A stretch of DNA of 64,000 bases, taken from assembly GCF_002419965.1 (NCBI RefSeq), contig NZ_DIHC01000007.1, positions 169,507-233,506 of the forward strand, in the 5' to 3' direction. The notes beneath the pieces are model-generated. The model was not told where the DNA came from, did no database searches, and saw only the letters and a list, made by a program, of their open reading frames with translations. This document shows, piece after piece, positions 8,704-17,191 of the stretch. Numbering within the stretch: position 1 is the first letter of the stretch; each line of letters starts with the position of its first letter. This stretch comes from Pseudomonas sp. UBA5706. GTDB taxonomy: Bacteria > Pseudomonadota > Gammaproteobacteria > Pseudomonadales > Pseudomonadaceae. The translations under genes and the position numbers were made by a program.

Positions 8704-9752
8704 GCCGGGCGATCGGCAACCGCCGCCTCGGCGAAGGTCGCCATGCCGTTGTGCAACTCACAGGCCAGACGTAAAAGCGGCACCGCCAGCGCAGCACCAC
8801 TGCCTTCCCCTAGCCGCAGCCCTAACTCCAGCAACGGTTCGGCCTCCAGCGTTTCCAGGACGTGACGATGACCGGGCTCGGCACCTCGATGGCCGAAGAA
8901 CAGCCATGGGCGACAAGAAGGGTTAAGCCGCACAGCGACCAGCGCGGCAACCGTGCAGATAAAGCCGTCGACCAAGGCTGCGATGCCCTCTTGGGCGCAG
9001 GCCAGATAAGCGCCCACCAGCGCGGCCACTTCAAACCCGCCCAACGCCCTCAGGCTGCCCAACGCCTCACCGGCTTGAGCCGCATGCAGTTGCAGCGCCT
9101 GCTCGATGACCCGCGCCTTGTGGTTGATGCCCTGCGCATCCAGCCCCGTACCCGGACCGACCAGCAACGACGCTGGGCAGTTCAGCAATGAACAGGCGAC
9201 CGCGCTGGCTACGGTCGTGTTACCGATGCCCATTTCGCCGCCGACGAACAGCTCGGTGCCTGCCGCCTTAGCCCGCAAGACGCTGTCGCGACCGCCCGCC
9301 AGAGCGTCCTCCAGTTGCGCCTGGGTCATGGCCGGCGCTTGGGCGAAATTGGTGGTACCGGCTCCGAGATTCAGGTGCCGCACTCCCGGAAGGTTCAGCG
9401 GCGAAACGGTGCCAAGGTCGACCACGTCCAGCTGGGCCGAAAGCTGTTTGGCCAACACGCTGATGGCCGCCCCACCCATAATGAAGTTGTGCAGCATCTG
9501 CCCGGTGACTTCCTGGGGGTACGCCGAAACACCTTCAGCAACCACCCCATGATCGCCGGCGAACATCGCGATCCAGACGTTATCGACCTTGGGTTTGACC
9601 CGACCTTGCAGACCGGCCAACTGTACCGCGACGGCTTCCAACTGGCCCAACGATCCGGTGGGCTTGGTCAATTGCTGCTGCCGGGCCAACGCTTGCTCGC
9701 GGGTGTTCTGATTGATTTCACGTGCAGCGCCGAGCCACCAGGCGTGGGTCAT
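8700..9752 (-). CDS. cobT: Nicotinate-nucleotide--dimethylbenzimidazole phosphoribosyltransferase
   Basis: Makes alpha-ribazole-5-phosphate from dimethylbenzimidazole and nicotinate mononucleotide. It has 350 residues, normal for CobT. Visible motifs are F-A-G-D-H-G-V near residue 74, G-E-M-G-I-G-N-T-T near 165 and the C-terminal R-L-G-E-G-S-G-A, whose Glu corresponds to the catalytic base in the family. I chose the ATG of M-T-H-A-W-W-L-G because GGATCCCCCC precedes it and the upstream frame is not family-like. The start overlaps the cobU stop by four bases. Together with bluB in the same operon, it suggests the cell makes its own lower ligand. Confidence 0.95.
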   Translation of the reverse strand: MTHAWWLGAAREINQNTREQALARQQQLTKPTGSLGQLEAVAVQLAGLQGRVKPKVDNVWIAMFAGDHGVVAEGVSAYPQEVTGQMLHNFIMGGAAISVLAKQLSAQLDVVDLGTVSPLNLPGVRHLNLGAGTTNFAQAPAMTQAQLEDALAGGRDSVLRAKAAGTELFVGGEMGIGNTTVASAVACSLLNCPASLLVGPGTGLDAQGINHKARVIEQALQLHAAQAGEALGSLRALGGFEVAALVGAYLACAQEGIAALVDGFICTVAALVAVRLNPSCRPWLFFGHRGAEPGHRHVLETLEAEPLLELGLRLGEGSGAALAVPLLRLACELHNGMATFAEAAVADRPA

Positions 9753-10270
9753 AGGGGGGATCCTTTGAGAGTCATGGGCAGGCCGGCGACGGTGAGCACA
9801 ACGCGCTGGCACCGTTGGGCAAGGGCCTGATGCAACCAGCCGGCCTCATCGACGTAACGACGGGTCAGCTCGCCGAGGGGCACTACACCCAACCCGGTTT
9901 CGTTGCTGACGAAAATGATTTGGCCGGGCAACTGCGCCAGGCCATCGAGTAACGCATCACGCTCCTGCGCCAGCCGCTGCGGATCGTCCAGCATCAACAG
10001 GTTGGTCAACCAAAGGGTCAGGCAGTCCACCAGCAGGCAGCGGTCGGGCCCTGCGTTTTCCTTTAATACACGGGCTAGCGCGAGGGGTTCCTCGACCAGC
10101 CCCCACGTGTCCGGACGACGCTGACGATGCAGCGCCACCCGTTGGCTCATCTCACCATCGAGAGGCTGACTGGTGGCGACATAAATGACATCCAGCGCGC
10201 TTTCGACAGCCAGCGTTTCCGCCAGCCGGCTCTTGCCAGAGCGCGCACCCCCGAGGATCAATTGCTGCAT
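9749..10270 (-). CDS. cobU: Adenosylcobinamide kinase / adenosylcobinamide-phosphate guanylyltransferase
   Basis: Bifunctional enzyme, called CobP in Pseudomonas nomenclature, that phosphorylates adenosylcobinamide and then adds GMP. It has 173 residues. The P-loop L-G-G-A-R-S-G-K-S lies at residues 5-13. The H-R-Q-R-R-P region near 45-50 corresponds to the guanylylated histidine segment, and V-D-C-L-T-L-W-L-T-N-L (about 80-90) is the Walker B-like strand. The start ATG at 10270 shares a base with the cobQ TGA (TGATG), which favours it over the in-frame ATG seven codons upstream. Confidence 0.94.
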   Translation of the reverse strand: MQQLILGGARSGKSRLAETLAVESALDVIYVATSQPLDGEMSQRVALHRQRRPDTWGLVEEPLALARVLKENAGPDRCLLVDCLTLWLTNLLMLDDPQRLAQERDALLDGLAQLPGQIIFVSNETGLGVVPLGELTRRYVDEAGWLHQALAQRCQRVVLTVAGLPMTLKGSPL

Positions 10271-11748
10271 CACGCAGGCTCCAGTCCGCAAAGTTCACGC
10301 AATAACCGGCCGTCCAGGTGCTGCTCTACCAGATCAGCCAACCGTTCGATATCGCGCTCGCGCAAGGCGTGATAGTCGACCTGCTGCACATCCTGCAACC
10401 CAGCCCATCGCAGCAAAGCGCCGCTGGACGCCGGGCGCTCGAACAACCCATGCAGATAAGTACCCAGCACTTGACCATCGGCACTTTGCGCACCATCACA
10501 CCGACCGTCGCTGAGCTGCACGAGCGGGTGTTCCAGTGCTGGCCCCGTGGTGACGCCTGCGTGAATCTCGTAGCCCATGACGTCAGCCTCTTCCAGTGTC
10601 AATCGGCCGCGCACATTACGCAGCTGTTTCTCTTGGGCAAGCACCGTACTAATTGCCAACAGCCCCAGCCCGGGACTCGAACCGGCAGCGCCCTCAAGGC
10701 CTAGCGGGTCGTGCAGCTCGTTTCCCAGCATTTGCAGCCCGCCACAGATGCCCAGCACCTTGCCACCGTAACGCAAGTGTCGACTGATGGCAGTGTCCCA
10801 ACCGTGGTTGCGCAGAAAGGTCAGATCACTGCGCACGCTTTTCGAACCCGGCAAGATAATCAGGTCGGCGGACGGGATCGGCTGGCCCGGCCCGATGAAT
10901 TGCAGATTGACCTGCGGATGCAGGCGCAGCGGGTCGAAGTCGGTGTGGTTACTGATGCGCGGCAGCACCGGCACCACTACATTGAGAACCTGCGCGGCCT
11001 TGTCGGTTTGGCGCTGATCGAGGCCGTCTTCAGCCTCCAGGTGCAGGTCCGTCACGTAGGGCAAAACGCCCACCACCGGTTTGCCGGTGCGCTGTTCCAG
11101 CCAGTCCAAACCCGGCTGCAGCAACGCGATGTCACCGCGAAAACGGTTAATGATGAACCCCTTCACCCGTGCCTGTTCGCTGGGCGAAAGCAAGTCCAGG
11201 GTGCCAACCAAATGCGCGAAAACGCCACCCCGATTGATATCCGCCACCAGCAATACCGGGCAATCCACCGCCTCGGCAAAGCCCATATTCGCGATGTCGC
11301 CCGCGCGCAGATTGATTTCCGCCGGCGATCCCGCGCCCTCCACCATCACCACCGGCCAGCCCGCGCTGAGCCGTCGATGGGAGGCAAGCACCGCCTGCAT
11401 GGCGATGGCCTTGTAGTCATGATAAGCGACGGCATTCATGGTGGTCACCGCGCGACCATGGATGATCACCTGCGCGCCGGTATCGCTGTTGGGTTTGAGC
11501 AGCACCGGATTCATGTCGGAGTGCGGCTCTAGGCCGCAGGCCTGGGCCTGCACGGCTTGGGCGCGACCGATCTCGCCACCGTCGGCGGTCACCGCACTGT
11601 TGAGCGCCATGTTCTGCGGCTTGAACGGCACCGTGCGCACGCCCTGGCGCGTCAGCCAGCGACACAGCGCGGTCACCAGCGTGCTTTTACCCGCGTCCGA
11701 GGTGGTGCCTTGGACCATCAGGGTTTTACCGGTGCGAGGAGTGTTCAT
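10270..11748 (-). CDS. cobQ: Cobyric acid synthase
   Basis: ATP- and glutamine-dependent amidation of four side chains of adenosylcobyrinic a,c-diamide. It has 492 residues. The N-terminal synthetase domain starts with the P-loop-like G-T-T-S-D-A-G-K-S-T (about 14-23). The C-terminal class I glutamine amidotransferase domain has the nucleophile in G-I-C-G-G-L-Q-M-L-G (about 335-344) and a late H-G-L-F-E segment. It overlaps both neighbours by one to four bases within the operon. Confidence 0.96.
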   Translation of the reverse strand: MNTPRTGKTLMVQGTTSDAGKSTLVTALCRWLTRQGVRTVPFKPQNMALNSAVTADGGEIGRAQAVQAQACGLEPHSDMNPVLLKPNSDTGAQVIIHGRAVTTMNAVAYHDYKAIAMQAVLASHRRLSAGWPVVMVEGAGSPAEINLRAGDIANMGFAEAVDCPVLLVADINRGGVFAHLVGTLDLLSPSEQARVKGFIINRFRGDIALLQPGLDWLEQRTGKPVVGVLPYVTDLHLEAEDGLDQRQTDKAAQVLNVVVPVLPRISNHTDFDPLRLHPQVNLQFIGPGQPIPSADLIILPGSKSVRSDLTFLRNHGWDTAISRHLRYGGKVLGICGGLQMLGNELHDPLGLEGAAGSSPGLGLLAISTVLAQEKQLRNVRGRLTLEEADVMGYEIHAGVTTGPALEHPLVQLSDGRCDGAQSADGQVLGTYLHGLFERPASSGALLRWAGLQDVQQVDYHALRERDIERLADLVEQHLDGRLLRELCGLEPA

Positions 11749-12749
11749 GTACGCTCCTGGGAAAATTCGCTCAGCGCCCGCTCCAAGCGTTGCCAGTCGG
11801 CCTCGTCGCGCGGCAGGCCCAAGCGCAGGCTGTTGTTGTGCGCCGCGTTATTCACAAAGATGCGTAGCAGGATGCCGCGCCGAGCGCAGAACTCGTGCAG
11901 TTCGACCGCTCGGGAGGTGACCAGCCATTGGAATAGCGCGCAGCCGCCTTGGGGGGCGAAGCCATAGCGGGTCAGCAACGCCACCAGACGCTCGCTGGCC
12001 GCTTGCGTGCGCACACGCTGCTCATGGTGGCCTTGTGCATCGTCAAGGCACGCCTGACCGAGAATGCGTGTGGGACCGCTGACTGACCAGGGGCCGATCT
12101 GTCGAGCCAGCACCTTGAGAAAACGCGACTCGGCCAGTACGAACCCCAGCCGCACCCCCGCCAGGCCGAAGAACTTGCCGAACGAACGCAACACGATCAG
12201 GCCAGGACGCTGGGTTTCGGCGGCGAGGCTCAGGTGCGGGGTGTTGTCCATGAATGCCTCATCCACCACCAGCCAACCGCCGCGCTGGGCCAGTCGTGTA
12301 TGCCATTCCAGCAGGCGTTCGGGGGTCAGGCTAAGCCCGGTGGGATTGTTCGGGTTGACCACCACCAGCACGTCGAGGGTATCGATAAAACGCTCGACTT
12401 CATGCTCCAGCACTTCACGGACCAGAAAGCCATTACTGCGCCAGGCTTCGGCGTGCTCGGCGTAGCATGGCGACAACACGCCAACCTTGCCCGCCTGACG
12501 CAACCGCGGCAACGCCTGGATCGCCGCCTGGGAACCGGCCACCGCAAGCAGATGGGCTGCCCCGTAATACAGCCGGGCCGCGCTTTCCAGCCCGTCATCG
12601 GTTTCCGGCAGGCGCGCCCACGCCGACTCAGGAATCGGCGGAATCGGCCACGACCAGGGCGAGATGCCGCTGGACAGGTCGAGCCACTGTGCCGGCTCGA
12701 TGCCATATTTGGCCGCCACTTCGCGCAGCCGACCGCCGTGTTCAAGCAT
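11745..12749 (-). CDS. cobC: Threonine-phosphate decarboxylase (cobalamin pathway aminotransferase-fold enzyme)
   Basis: PLP enzyme that makes (R)-1-amino-2-propanol phosphate for the cobinamide side chain. It is named CobC in Pseudomonas denitrificans and CobD in Salmonella. It has 334 residues with a class I/II aminotransferase fold: V-N-P-N-N-P-T-G-L near residue 134, V-D-E-A-F-M-D near 163 and the PLP lysine in R-S-F-G-K-F-F-G-L-A-G near 190-200. The N-terminus L-E-H-G-G-R-L is typical of the family. It overlaps cobQ by an ATGA and the cbiB-type gene by eight bases. Confidence 0.92.
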   Translation of the reverse strand: MLEHGGRLREVAAKYGIEPAQWLDLSSGISPWSWPIPPIPESAWARLPETDDGLESAARLYYGAAHLLAVAGSQAAIQALPRLRQAGKVGVLSPCYAEHAEAWRSNGFLVREVLEHEVERFIDTLDVLVVVNPNNPTGLSLTPERLLEWHTRLAQRGGWLVVDEAFMDNTPHLSLAAETQRPGLIVLRSFGKFFGLAGVRLGFVLAESRFLKVLARQIGPWSVSGPTRILGQACLDDAQGHHEQRVRTQAASERLVALLTRYGFAPQGGCALFQWLVTSRAVELHEFCARRGILLRIFVNNAAHNNSLRLGLPRDEADWQRLERALSEFSQERT

Positions 12750-13650
12750 AGAATTCAGTTCCCAGGCACAGGATCAGCAGCCAAAGCCATACGCCGCGCT
12801 GCACCAGCTGCCATCCACGATCGATGGAATCGGCGTCGGCAGGTGCGCCTTCGCCCAGTAGTGGACGTTGATGCAGTTCGCCGTGATAAATCGCCGCGCC
12901 GCCCAACTCAACGCCCAAGGCGCCCGCGCCGGCAGCCATCACCGGCCCTGCGTTCGGGCTGTCCCACTTCGGCGCCTGTGTGTGCCAGCAGCGCAAGGCC
13001 AGTCTGGTTTTGCCCAGCAGCGCGTAAGTCAATGCGACTAGACGTGCGGGAATGTAGTTCAGCAGATCGTCGATTTTCGCCGCTGCCCAGCCGAAACGCT
13101 CGAAGCGCTCGTTACGATAGCCCCACATGGCGTCCAGCGTATTGCTCAGGCGATACAGCACCACACCCGGCGCACCCAGCACGACAAACCAGAAGATCGC
13201 GGCAAAGACCGCATCGCTGCCATTCTCCAGCACCGATTCGGTGGCGGCGCGAGCGACGTCCGTAGCATCCAGCTCCGAGGTCTGGCGACTGACCAGGTAA
13301 CCGACCCGACGGCGGGCCTCTTCCAGATTTTCGCTGCGCAAGGCCTGCGTCACCGGCTCGACATGCTCCCCCAGGCTGCGCAGGCCCAGCGCGCAATAGA
13401 GCGCGGCCACTTCCACCAGCCAGCCGACGTAAGGCAGCCAGCTGAAGAACGTCACCAGCAGGGTCAGCGGAATGACCGCAATAAACCAGGCCGTGACGCC
13501 GTGGCTGCGCCAGCCGCGACCGCCGCCGTTGAAACGCTGCTCAATGCGCTCGGCATATCGGCCAAACGCCACCAATGGGTGGTTTCGTTTTGGCTCGCCG
13601 AGCAGCGCGTCGAGCGCAACCCCGGCGACGCTCAATAACGCCACACTCAT
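12742..13650 (-). CDS. cobD: Adenosylcobinamide-phosphate synthase (CbiB type)
   Basis: Membrane enzyme that attaches the aminopropanol (phosphate) arm to adenosylcobyric acid. It has 302 residues. D-A-L-L-G-E-P-K-R-N-H-P-L-V near the N-terminus and S-V-L-E-N-G-S-D-A-V-F-A-A-I-F-W-F (about 140-156) are CbiB hallmarks. Hydrophobic segments occur at residues about 50-75, 140-165 and 275-302. The ATG at 13650 overlaps the bluB stop as ATGA, better supported than the in-frame ATG five codons upstream. Confidence 0.94.
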   Translation of the reverse strand: MSVALLSVAGVALDALLGEPKRNHPLVAFGRYAERIEQRFNGGGRGWRSHGVTAWFIAVIPLTLLVTFFSWLPYVGWLVEVAALYCALGLRSLGEHVEPVTQALRSENLEEARRRVGYLVSRQTSELDATDVARAATESVLENGSDAVFAAIFWFVVLGAPGVVLYRLSNTLDAMWGYRNERFERFGWAAAKIDDLLNYIPARLVALTYALLGKTRLALRCWHTQAPKWDSPNAGPVMAAGAGALGVELGGAAIYHGELHQRPLLGEGAPADADSIDRGWQLVQRGVWLWLLILCLGTEFYA

Positions 13651-14297
13651 GAACTCACTCCCCATGTGTTCTCAAAGACCAGTTCGTGCAAGGGACGCGC
13701 CTGCGCCCAGCCTTCCAGTACCAGCATCGGCGCCGGATAGAACGCCTTGACCGGTCCCAGGCAGAGGATTGCCAAGGGTTTCGAGCCAGTGGGCATTTGC
13801 AGCAGATCGGCCAGCGCCCGAGGCTCGAACAACGACACCCAGCCCATCCCCAGCCCCTCGGCGCGAGCGGCCAGCCATAGGTTCTGGATGGCGCAGGACA
13901 AGGACGCCATGTCCATTTCCGGCAAGGTCCGACGACCGAAGATGTGTTTCTCTCGGTCGTCCATCAATGCCGCGACCAGCACCTCGGCACAATCGTTAAT
14001 GCCTTCGACCTTGAGCGTCATGAAGTCGTCGGCACGCTCGCCCAGCGCTTCGGCGGTGCGGATTCGCTCCTCTTCCACCAGCACCTGAATCTGCCCGCGC
14101 AATGGCCGGTCAGTAATGCGAATGAAGCGCCACGGCTGCATCAGGCCGACGCTGGGCGCCTGATGCGCGGCTTCCAGCAAGCGTGCGAGCACCTCGGGCA
14201 CCACCGAGCCGCCGCAGAAGTGCCGCATGTCCCGGCGCTCGGCGATGGCCCGGTAAACCGCAGCGCGCTCGTCCTCGCTGAAGGAGTGGTCAGTCAT
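13647..14297 (-). CDS. bluB: 5,6-dimethylbenzimidazole synthase
   Basis: Flavin-destructase that fragments reduced FMN with oxygen to give dimethylbenzimidazole, the cobalamin lower ligand. It has 216 residues from the chosen ATG; an in-frame ATG at 14327 would add 10. The nitroreductase-like fold shows R-R-D-M-R-H-F near residue 20, A-A-H-Q-A-P-S-V-G-L-M-Q-P-W-R-F near 42-57 and a C-terminal G-M-G-W-V-S-L-F-E-P segment. Neither candidate start has a strong ribosome site. Its presence shows the organism makes its own lower ligand aerobically. Confidence 0.92.
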   Translation of the reverse strand: MTDHSFSEDERAAVYRAIAERRDMRHFCGGSVVPEVLARLLEAAHQAPSVGLMQPWRFIRITDRPLRGQIQVLVEEERIRTAEALGERADDFMTLKVEGINDCAEVLVAALMDDREKHIFGRRTLPEMDMASLSCAIQNLWLAARAEGLGMGWVSLFEPRALADLLQMPTGSKPLAILCLGPVKAFYPAPMLVLEGWAQARPLHELVFENTWGVSS

Positions 14298-14408
14298 GTG
14301 CTGGCCGTCCGAATGCGCGTTCTGCATCTGCCTGGCCTACGGTAGCGGCTTGGAGACGCCAGCGCTGGCACGCCATGCAGCTACCAATCATCCCCCATGC
14401 AACTGTAT

Positions 14409-15704
14409 TCATGGCAAAAACAGCGCCGCCGTCGCTTGGGGATTGGAAGGGAAATAAAAGTGCACGTAGGACGCAGTCAGGCGACGGTCGCGATACACCG
14501 CTTCGGCGCCGCGTCCACCGTTCGGGCTGACGCCGCGGGCAATGGGCGTCAGTTCAGTGCTGGTCAGCGAGTGATGATAGGTATGGCCGCGCAACGAGCC
14601 CTCCGGCAACTCCACCGTTTGCAAAGCCAGGGCCGCCAGACGCTTCTGCATTACCGCTTCACCCGTCAGCAGGCCCGCCAGTTTGGCGCGCTGGCCGTCG
14701 ACATCGGTCAGGGCGTCAAGCAGATAGAGCATCCCGCCGCACTCGGCCAGCAGCGGCTTGCCTGCCGCGTGGTGGGCGCGGATCGCCTGTAGCATGGCGC
14801 TGTTCTGGCCCAGCGCCACGTGGTGCAGTTCGGGATAGCCGCCAGGTAGATAAAGGCTATGTGCGTCAGGCAATTGCTGGTCGCGGATAGGCGAGAAAAA
14901 CACCAGCTCGGCGCCCATGTCCCGCAACAAGTCCAGGCTGGCGCCGTAGGTGAAAGCGAACGCTTCGTCGCGAGCGACGGCAATGCGCACGCCTTCGAGC
15001 AAAGGCTCCACCGGTACGCTGTCTGGTGCTTCGAAGCAAACCACAGGCGGCAACGTTGCATCGCAAGTGCTGGCCAGTGACGCTGCGGCGGCGTCGAGAC
15101 GAGCGTCCAGATCATTCAGCTCACTGGCCTGCACCAGCCCCAAATGGCGACTTGGCAACTCGATCCCGGTTTCCCGAGACAACGCGCCGTACCAGCGCAA
15201 GCCTTCGGTCAGGCTGCCTTGGAGCAACTGCGCATGGCGCACCGTGCCGACCCGGTTGGCCAGCACCCCGGCAAAGGGCAGATCAGGCTGATAACGCGCC
15301 AGGCCCAACGCCAGGGCACCGAAGGTCTGGGCCATGGCGGTGCCGTCGATCACGCCCAGTACCGGCACGCCAAAACGCCGCGCCAGATCGGCACTCGACG
15401 GCGTACCGTCGAACAGCCCCATGACGCCTTCGATCAGGATCAGGTCGGCATCGATCGCAGCTTCCCACAGCAGGCGACGGCTCTCGTTTTCGCCAACCAT
15501 CCACATGTCTAACTGATAGACAGGGTGGCCGCTGGCACGCTCTAGAATCATCGGGTCAAGGAAGTCCGGCCCGCATTTGAAGACACGCACCTTGCGCCCC
15601 TGATTGCGATGCAGACGGGCCAGCGCCGCCGTGACCGTAGTCTTGCCCTGGCCGGAAGCAGGCGCGGCGATCAATACCGCCGGGCAGTGTCGGGGCTGGT
15701 TCAT
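14409..15704 (-). CDS. cobB: Cobyrinate a,c-diamide synthase
   Basis: Amidates the a and c side chains of (hydrogeno)byrinate. It has 431 residues. The N-terminal P-loop A-P-A-S-G-Q-G-K-T-T lies at residues 14-23, F-K-C-G-P-D-F-L-D-P near 43, and the glutamine amidotransferase cysteine in L-A-E-C-G-G-M-L-Y near 318. It ends T-A-S-Y-V-H-F-Y-F, the family's C-terminal histidine region. It starts 10 bases after the cobO stop. The 111-base gap to bluB is the largest inside the operon and holds nothing I recognise. Confidence 0.95.
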   Translation of the reverse strand: MNQPRHCPAVLIAAPASGQGKTTVTAALARLHRNQGRKVRVFKCGPDFLDPMILERASGHPVYQLDMWMVGENESRRLLWEAAIDADLILIEGVMGLFDGTPSSADLARRFGVPVLGVIDGTAMAQTFGALALGLARYQPDLPFAGVLANRVGTVRHAQLLQGSLTEGLRWYGALSRETGIELPSRHLGLVQASELNDLDARLDAAAASLASTCDATLPPVVCFEAPDSVPVEPLLEGVRIAVARDEAFAFTYGASLDLLRDMGAELVFFSPIRDQQLPDAHSLYLPGGYPELHHVALGQNSAMLQAIRAHHAAGKPLLAECGGMLYLLDALTDVDGQRAKLAGLLTGEAVMQKRLAALALQTVELPEGSLRGHTYHHSLTSTELTPIARGVSPNGGRGAEAVYRDRRLTASYVHFYFPSNPQATAALFLP

Positions 15705-15714
15705 GAACGGTCAC

Positions 15715-16326
15715 TCACAATTCGATGCCCTTTTGCGCCTTGATCCCGGCCTGAAACGCGTGCTTGACCACGCCGATCTCGGAAACGGTATCGGACAGGT
15801 CGATCAGTTCCTGCTTCGCGCCACGCCCGGTGATGACCACGTGTTGCATCGGCGGGCGAGCCTGCAGGTCGCTGAGCACTTGCTCAAGGTCGAGGTAGCC
15901 GTGCTTGAGGGCAATGTTGAGTTCGTCGAGGATCACCAGACCGATCTCGGGATCGCGCAGCAACGCCTGGGCCACCGTCCAGGCAGCTTCGGCGGCCGCG
16001 ATGTCGCGCTGCCGGTCCTGGGTTTCCCAGGTGAAACCCTCGCCCATGACGTGATAATGCACCTGCTGCGGAAAACGGCGGAAGAACAGCTCCTCCCCCG
16101 TGGCGTTGCGACCCTTGATGAATTGCACCACGCCGCACTGCATACCGTGGCCCATGGCTCGCGCGAGCATGCCGAACGCCGAGCTGCTTTTGCCCTTGCC
16201 GTTGCCGGTCAAGACCAGCAGCAGCCCACATTCGTTGGGCGCGCTGGCGATGCGTTCGTCCATCACTGCCTTCTTGCGCAGCATGCGCGCCAGGTGGCGT
16301 TCGTCACGTTCGGGGGATTCGCTCAT
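15715..16326 (-). CDS. cobO: Cob(I)yrinic acid a,c-diamide adenosyltransferase
   Basis: Adds the adenosyl ligand to cobalt(I) corrinoid; also called BtuR/CobA. It has 203 residues from M-S-E-S-P-E-R-D-E, the usual length. The inverted P-loop region L-T-G-N-G-K-G-K-S-S-S-A-F-G lies near residues 38-51. Q-F-I-K-G follows, with the L-D-E-L-N-I-A-L-K-H-G segment near 120-130 and the R-G-A-K near 164. It is the first gene of the operon, about 110 bases after the cobalamin riboswitch, so B12 should repress the whole set. Confidence 0.95.
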   Translation of the reverse strand: MSESPERDERHLARMLRKKAVMDERIASAPNECGLLLVLTGNGKGKSSSAFGMLARAMGHGMQCGVVQFIKGRNATGEELFFRRFPQQVHYHVMGEGFTWETQDRQRDIAAAEAAWTVAQALLRDPEIGLVILDELNIALKHGYLDLEQVLSDLQARPPMQHVVITGRGAKQELIDLSDTVSEIGVVKHAFQAGIKAQKGIEL

Positions 16327-16437
16327 CGGGCTCTCCGCTTGAGGGCAGGTCTGGCAAACGGAAGGCAAAGACTGACAGCAGGCGCCGGGAGCCATGGCCC
16401 GAGCCCGCGCAGAGCATCGCCCTCCGTGATGCTGTTG

Positions 16438-16640
16438 AATGGATCAGGCCGGTCTCCGGACTCATGAGCTGCTACTCAAGCCGCGCGCCTTCCCATGTCC
16501 GAGGAACACAGTGGCATCGTGCGGGGCCTTGACTCATTTACCGTTGCGGAGGCAGTGCCGGAATTGCTCGCAAATGCGCGCGCACCGGCTTCCCTGTTTC
16601 ACCCTTGGAGCGACCGGGGTCGCGGGCACCTGAAACAAGG
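16438..16640 (-). ncRNA. Cobalamin riboswitch
   Basis: Read on the minus strand, the 5' side has GGTGCCCGCG then GGGTGAAACAGGGAAGCCGG, followed by CCGGCACTGCC..CCGCAACGGTAA, the conserved GCCACTG, GGGAAGGCG and finally AGTCCGGAGACCGGCC, the B12 box. These elements occur in the order and spacing of the AdoCbl riboswitch family. It sits between the divergent remnant gene at 16770 and cobO, so it controls the cobalamin operon. The end coordinates are estimates from the first and last conserved blocks. Confidence 0.95.
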
Positions 16641-16769
16641 GGCGAAGGTTAGTGGGTTGCCCCAACAGCGTCAATCGAAGCAGCCATCGTTCTGCTATTG
16701 AACCGACACCTTCGAGCGCCCTCTACTCTTAAACATGCGACGCATGACTGCCAGGAAGGGAGTTAGGAC

Positions 16770-17123
16770 ATGCTCAAGCTAAAACCCCAGGTCGCAGCAC
16801 TGGTATTGCTCGCCGGCGGGCTCGCAGCGTGTGGCGAAACATCAAGCCTGCAGGTCTCGGATGGCATGGGCCCCTCGCCCCGACTGCCGGAACCCAACAA
16901 GACCCTGGTTCCCACCGTCAATATCGCCCCGGCAGTCGGCTGGCCAGCAGGGGCCAGACCCACCGCAGCGCCTGGCACGCAAGTCGCCGCCTTCGCCGAA
17001 GACCTCGACCACCCGCGCTGGCTCTATGTGTTGCCCAATGGCGATGTACTGGTGGCCGATGACGTCAGCAACACGATCTGGCGGGTGACGGCGACGCGGA
17101 CAGTGCAGGCAACCCGCCAATGA
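16770..17123 (+). pseudogene. Internally deleted L-sorbosone dehydrogenase/PQQ sugar dehydrogenase-type gene
   Basis: The 117-residue product has a lipoprotein signal (L-A-A-C at about 18-21) and the N-terminus typical of the membrane-bound sorbosone dehydrogenase family, including A-A-F-A-E-D-L-D-H-P-R-W-L-Y-V-L-P-N-G-D (about 73-92). It then jumps straight into the family's C-terminal blade, V-A-D-D-V-S-N-T-I-W-R-V-T. Full-length members are about 430 residues, so about 300 are missing in frame. The joint falls in a G-D-V-L-V-A stretch that recurs in the first and last propeller blades. Without the intervening blades it should be inactive. A good ribosome site (GGAGTTAGGAC) remains. Confidence 0.8.
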
Positions 17124-17139
17124 GCAACGCAGCCAGGCT

Positions 17140-17168
17140 GGGTGTTCGCTGGCAAACAGCGAACACCC
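17140..17168. terminator. Perfect 12-bp inverted repeat between convergent genes
   Basis: GGGTGTTCGCTG and CAGCGAACACCC form a perfect 12-bp stem around a GCAAA loop, between the remnant gene ending at 17123 and the convergent NlpC gene ending at 17192. There is no T-run, so it would be an atypical terminator for either direction. Confidence 0.5.
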
Positions 17169-17191
17169 AAACTGTGTCGCAATCTGGTCGG

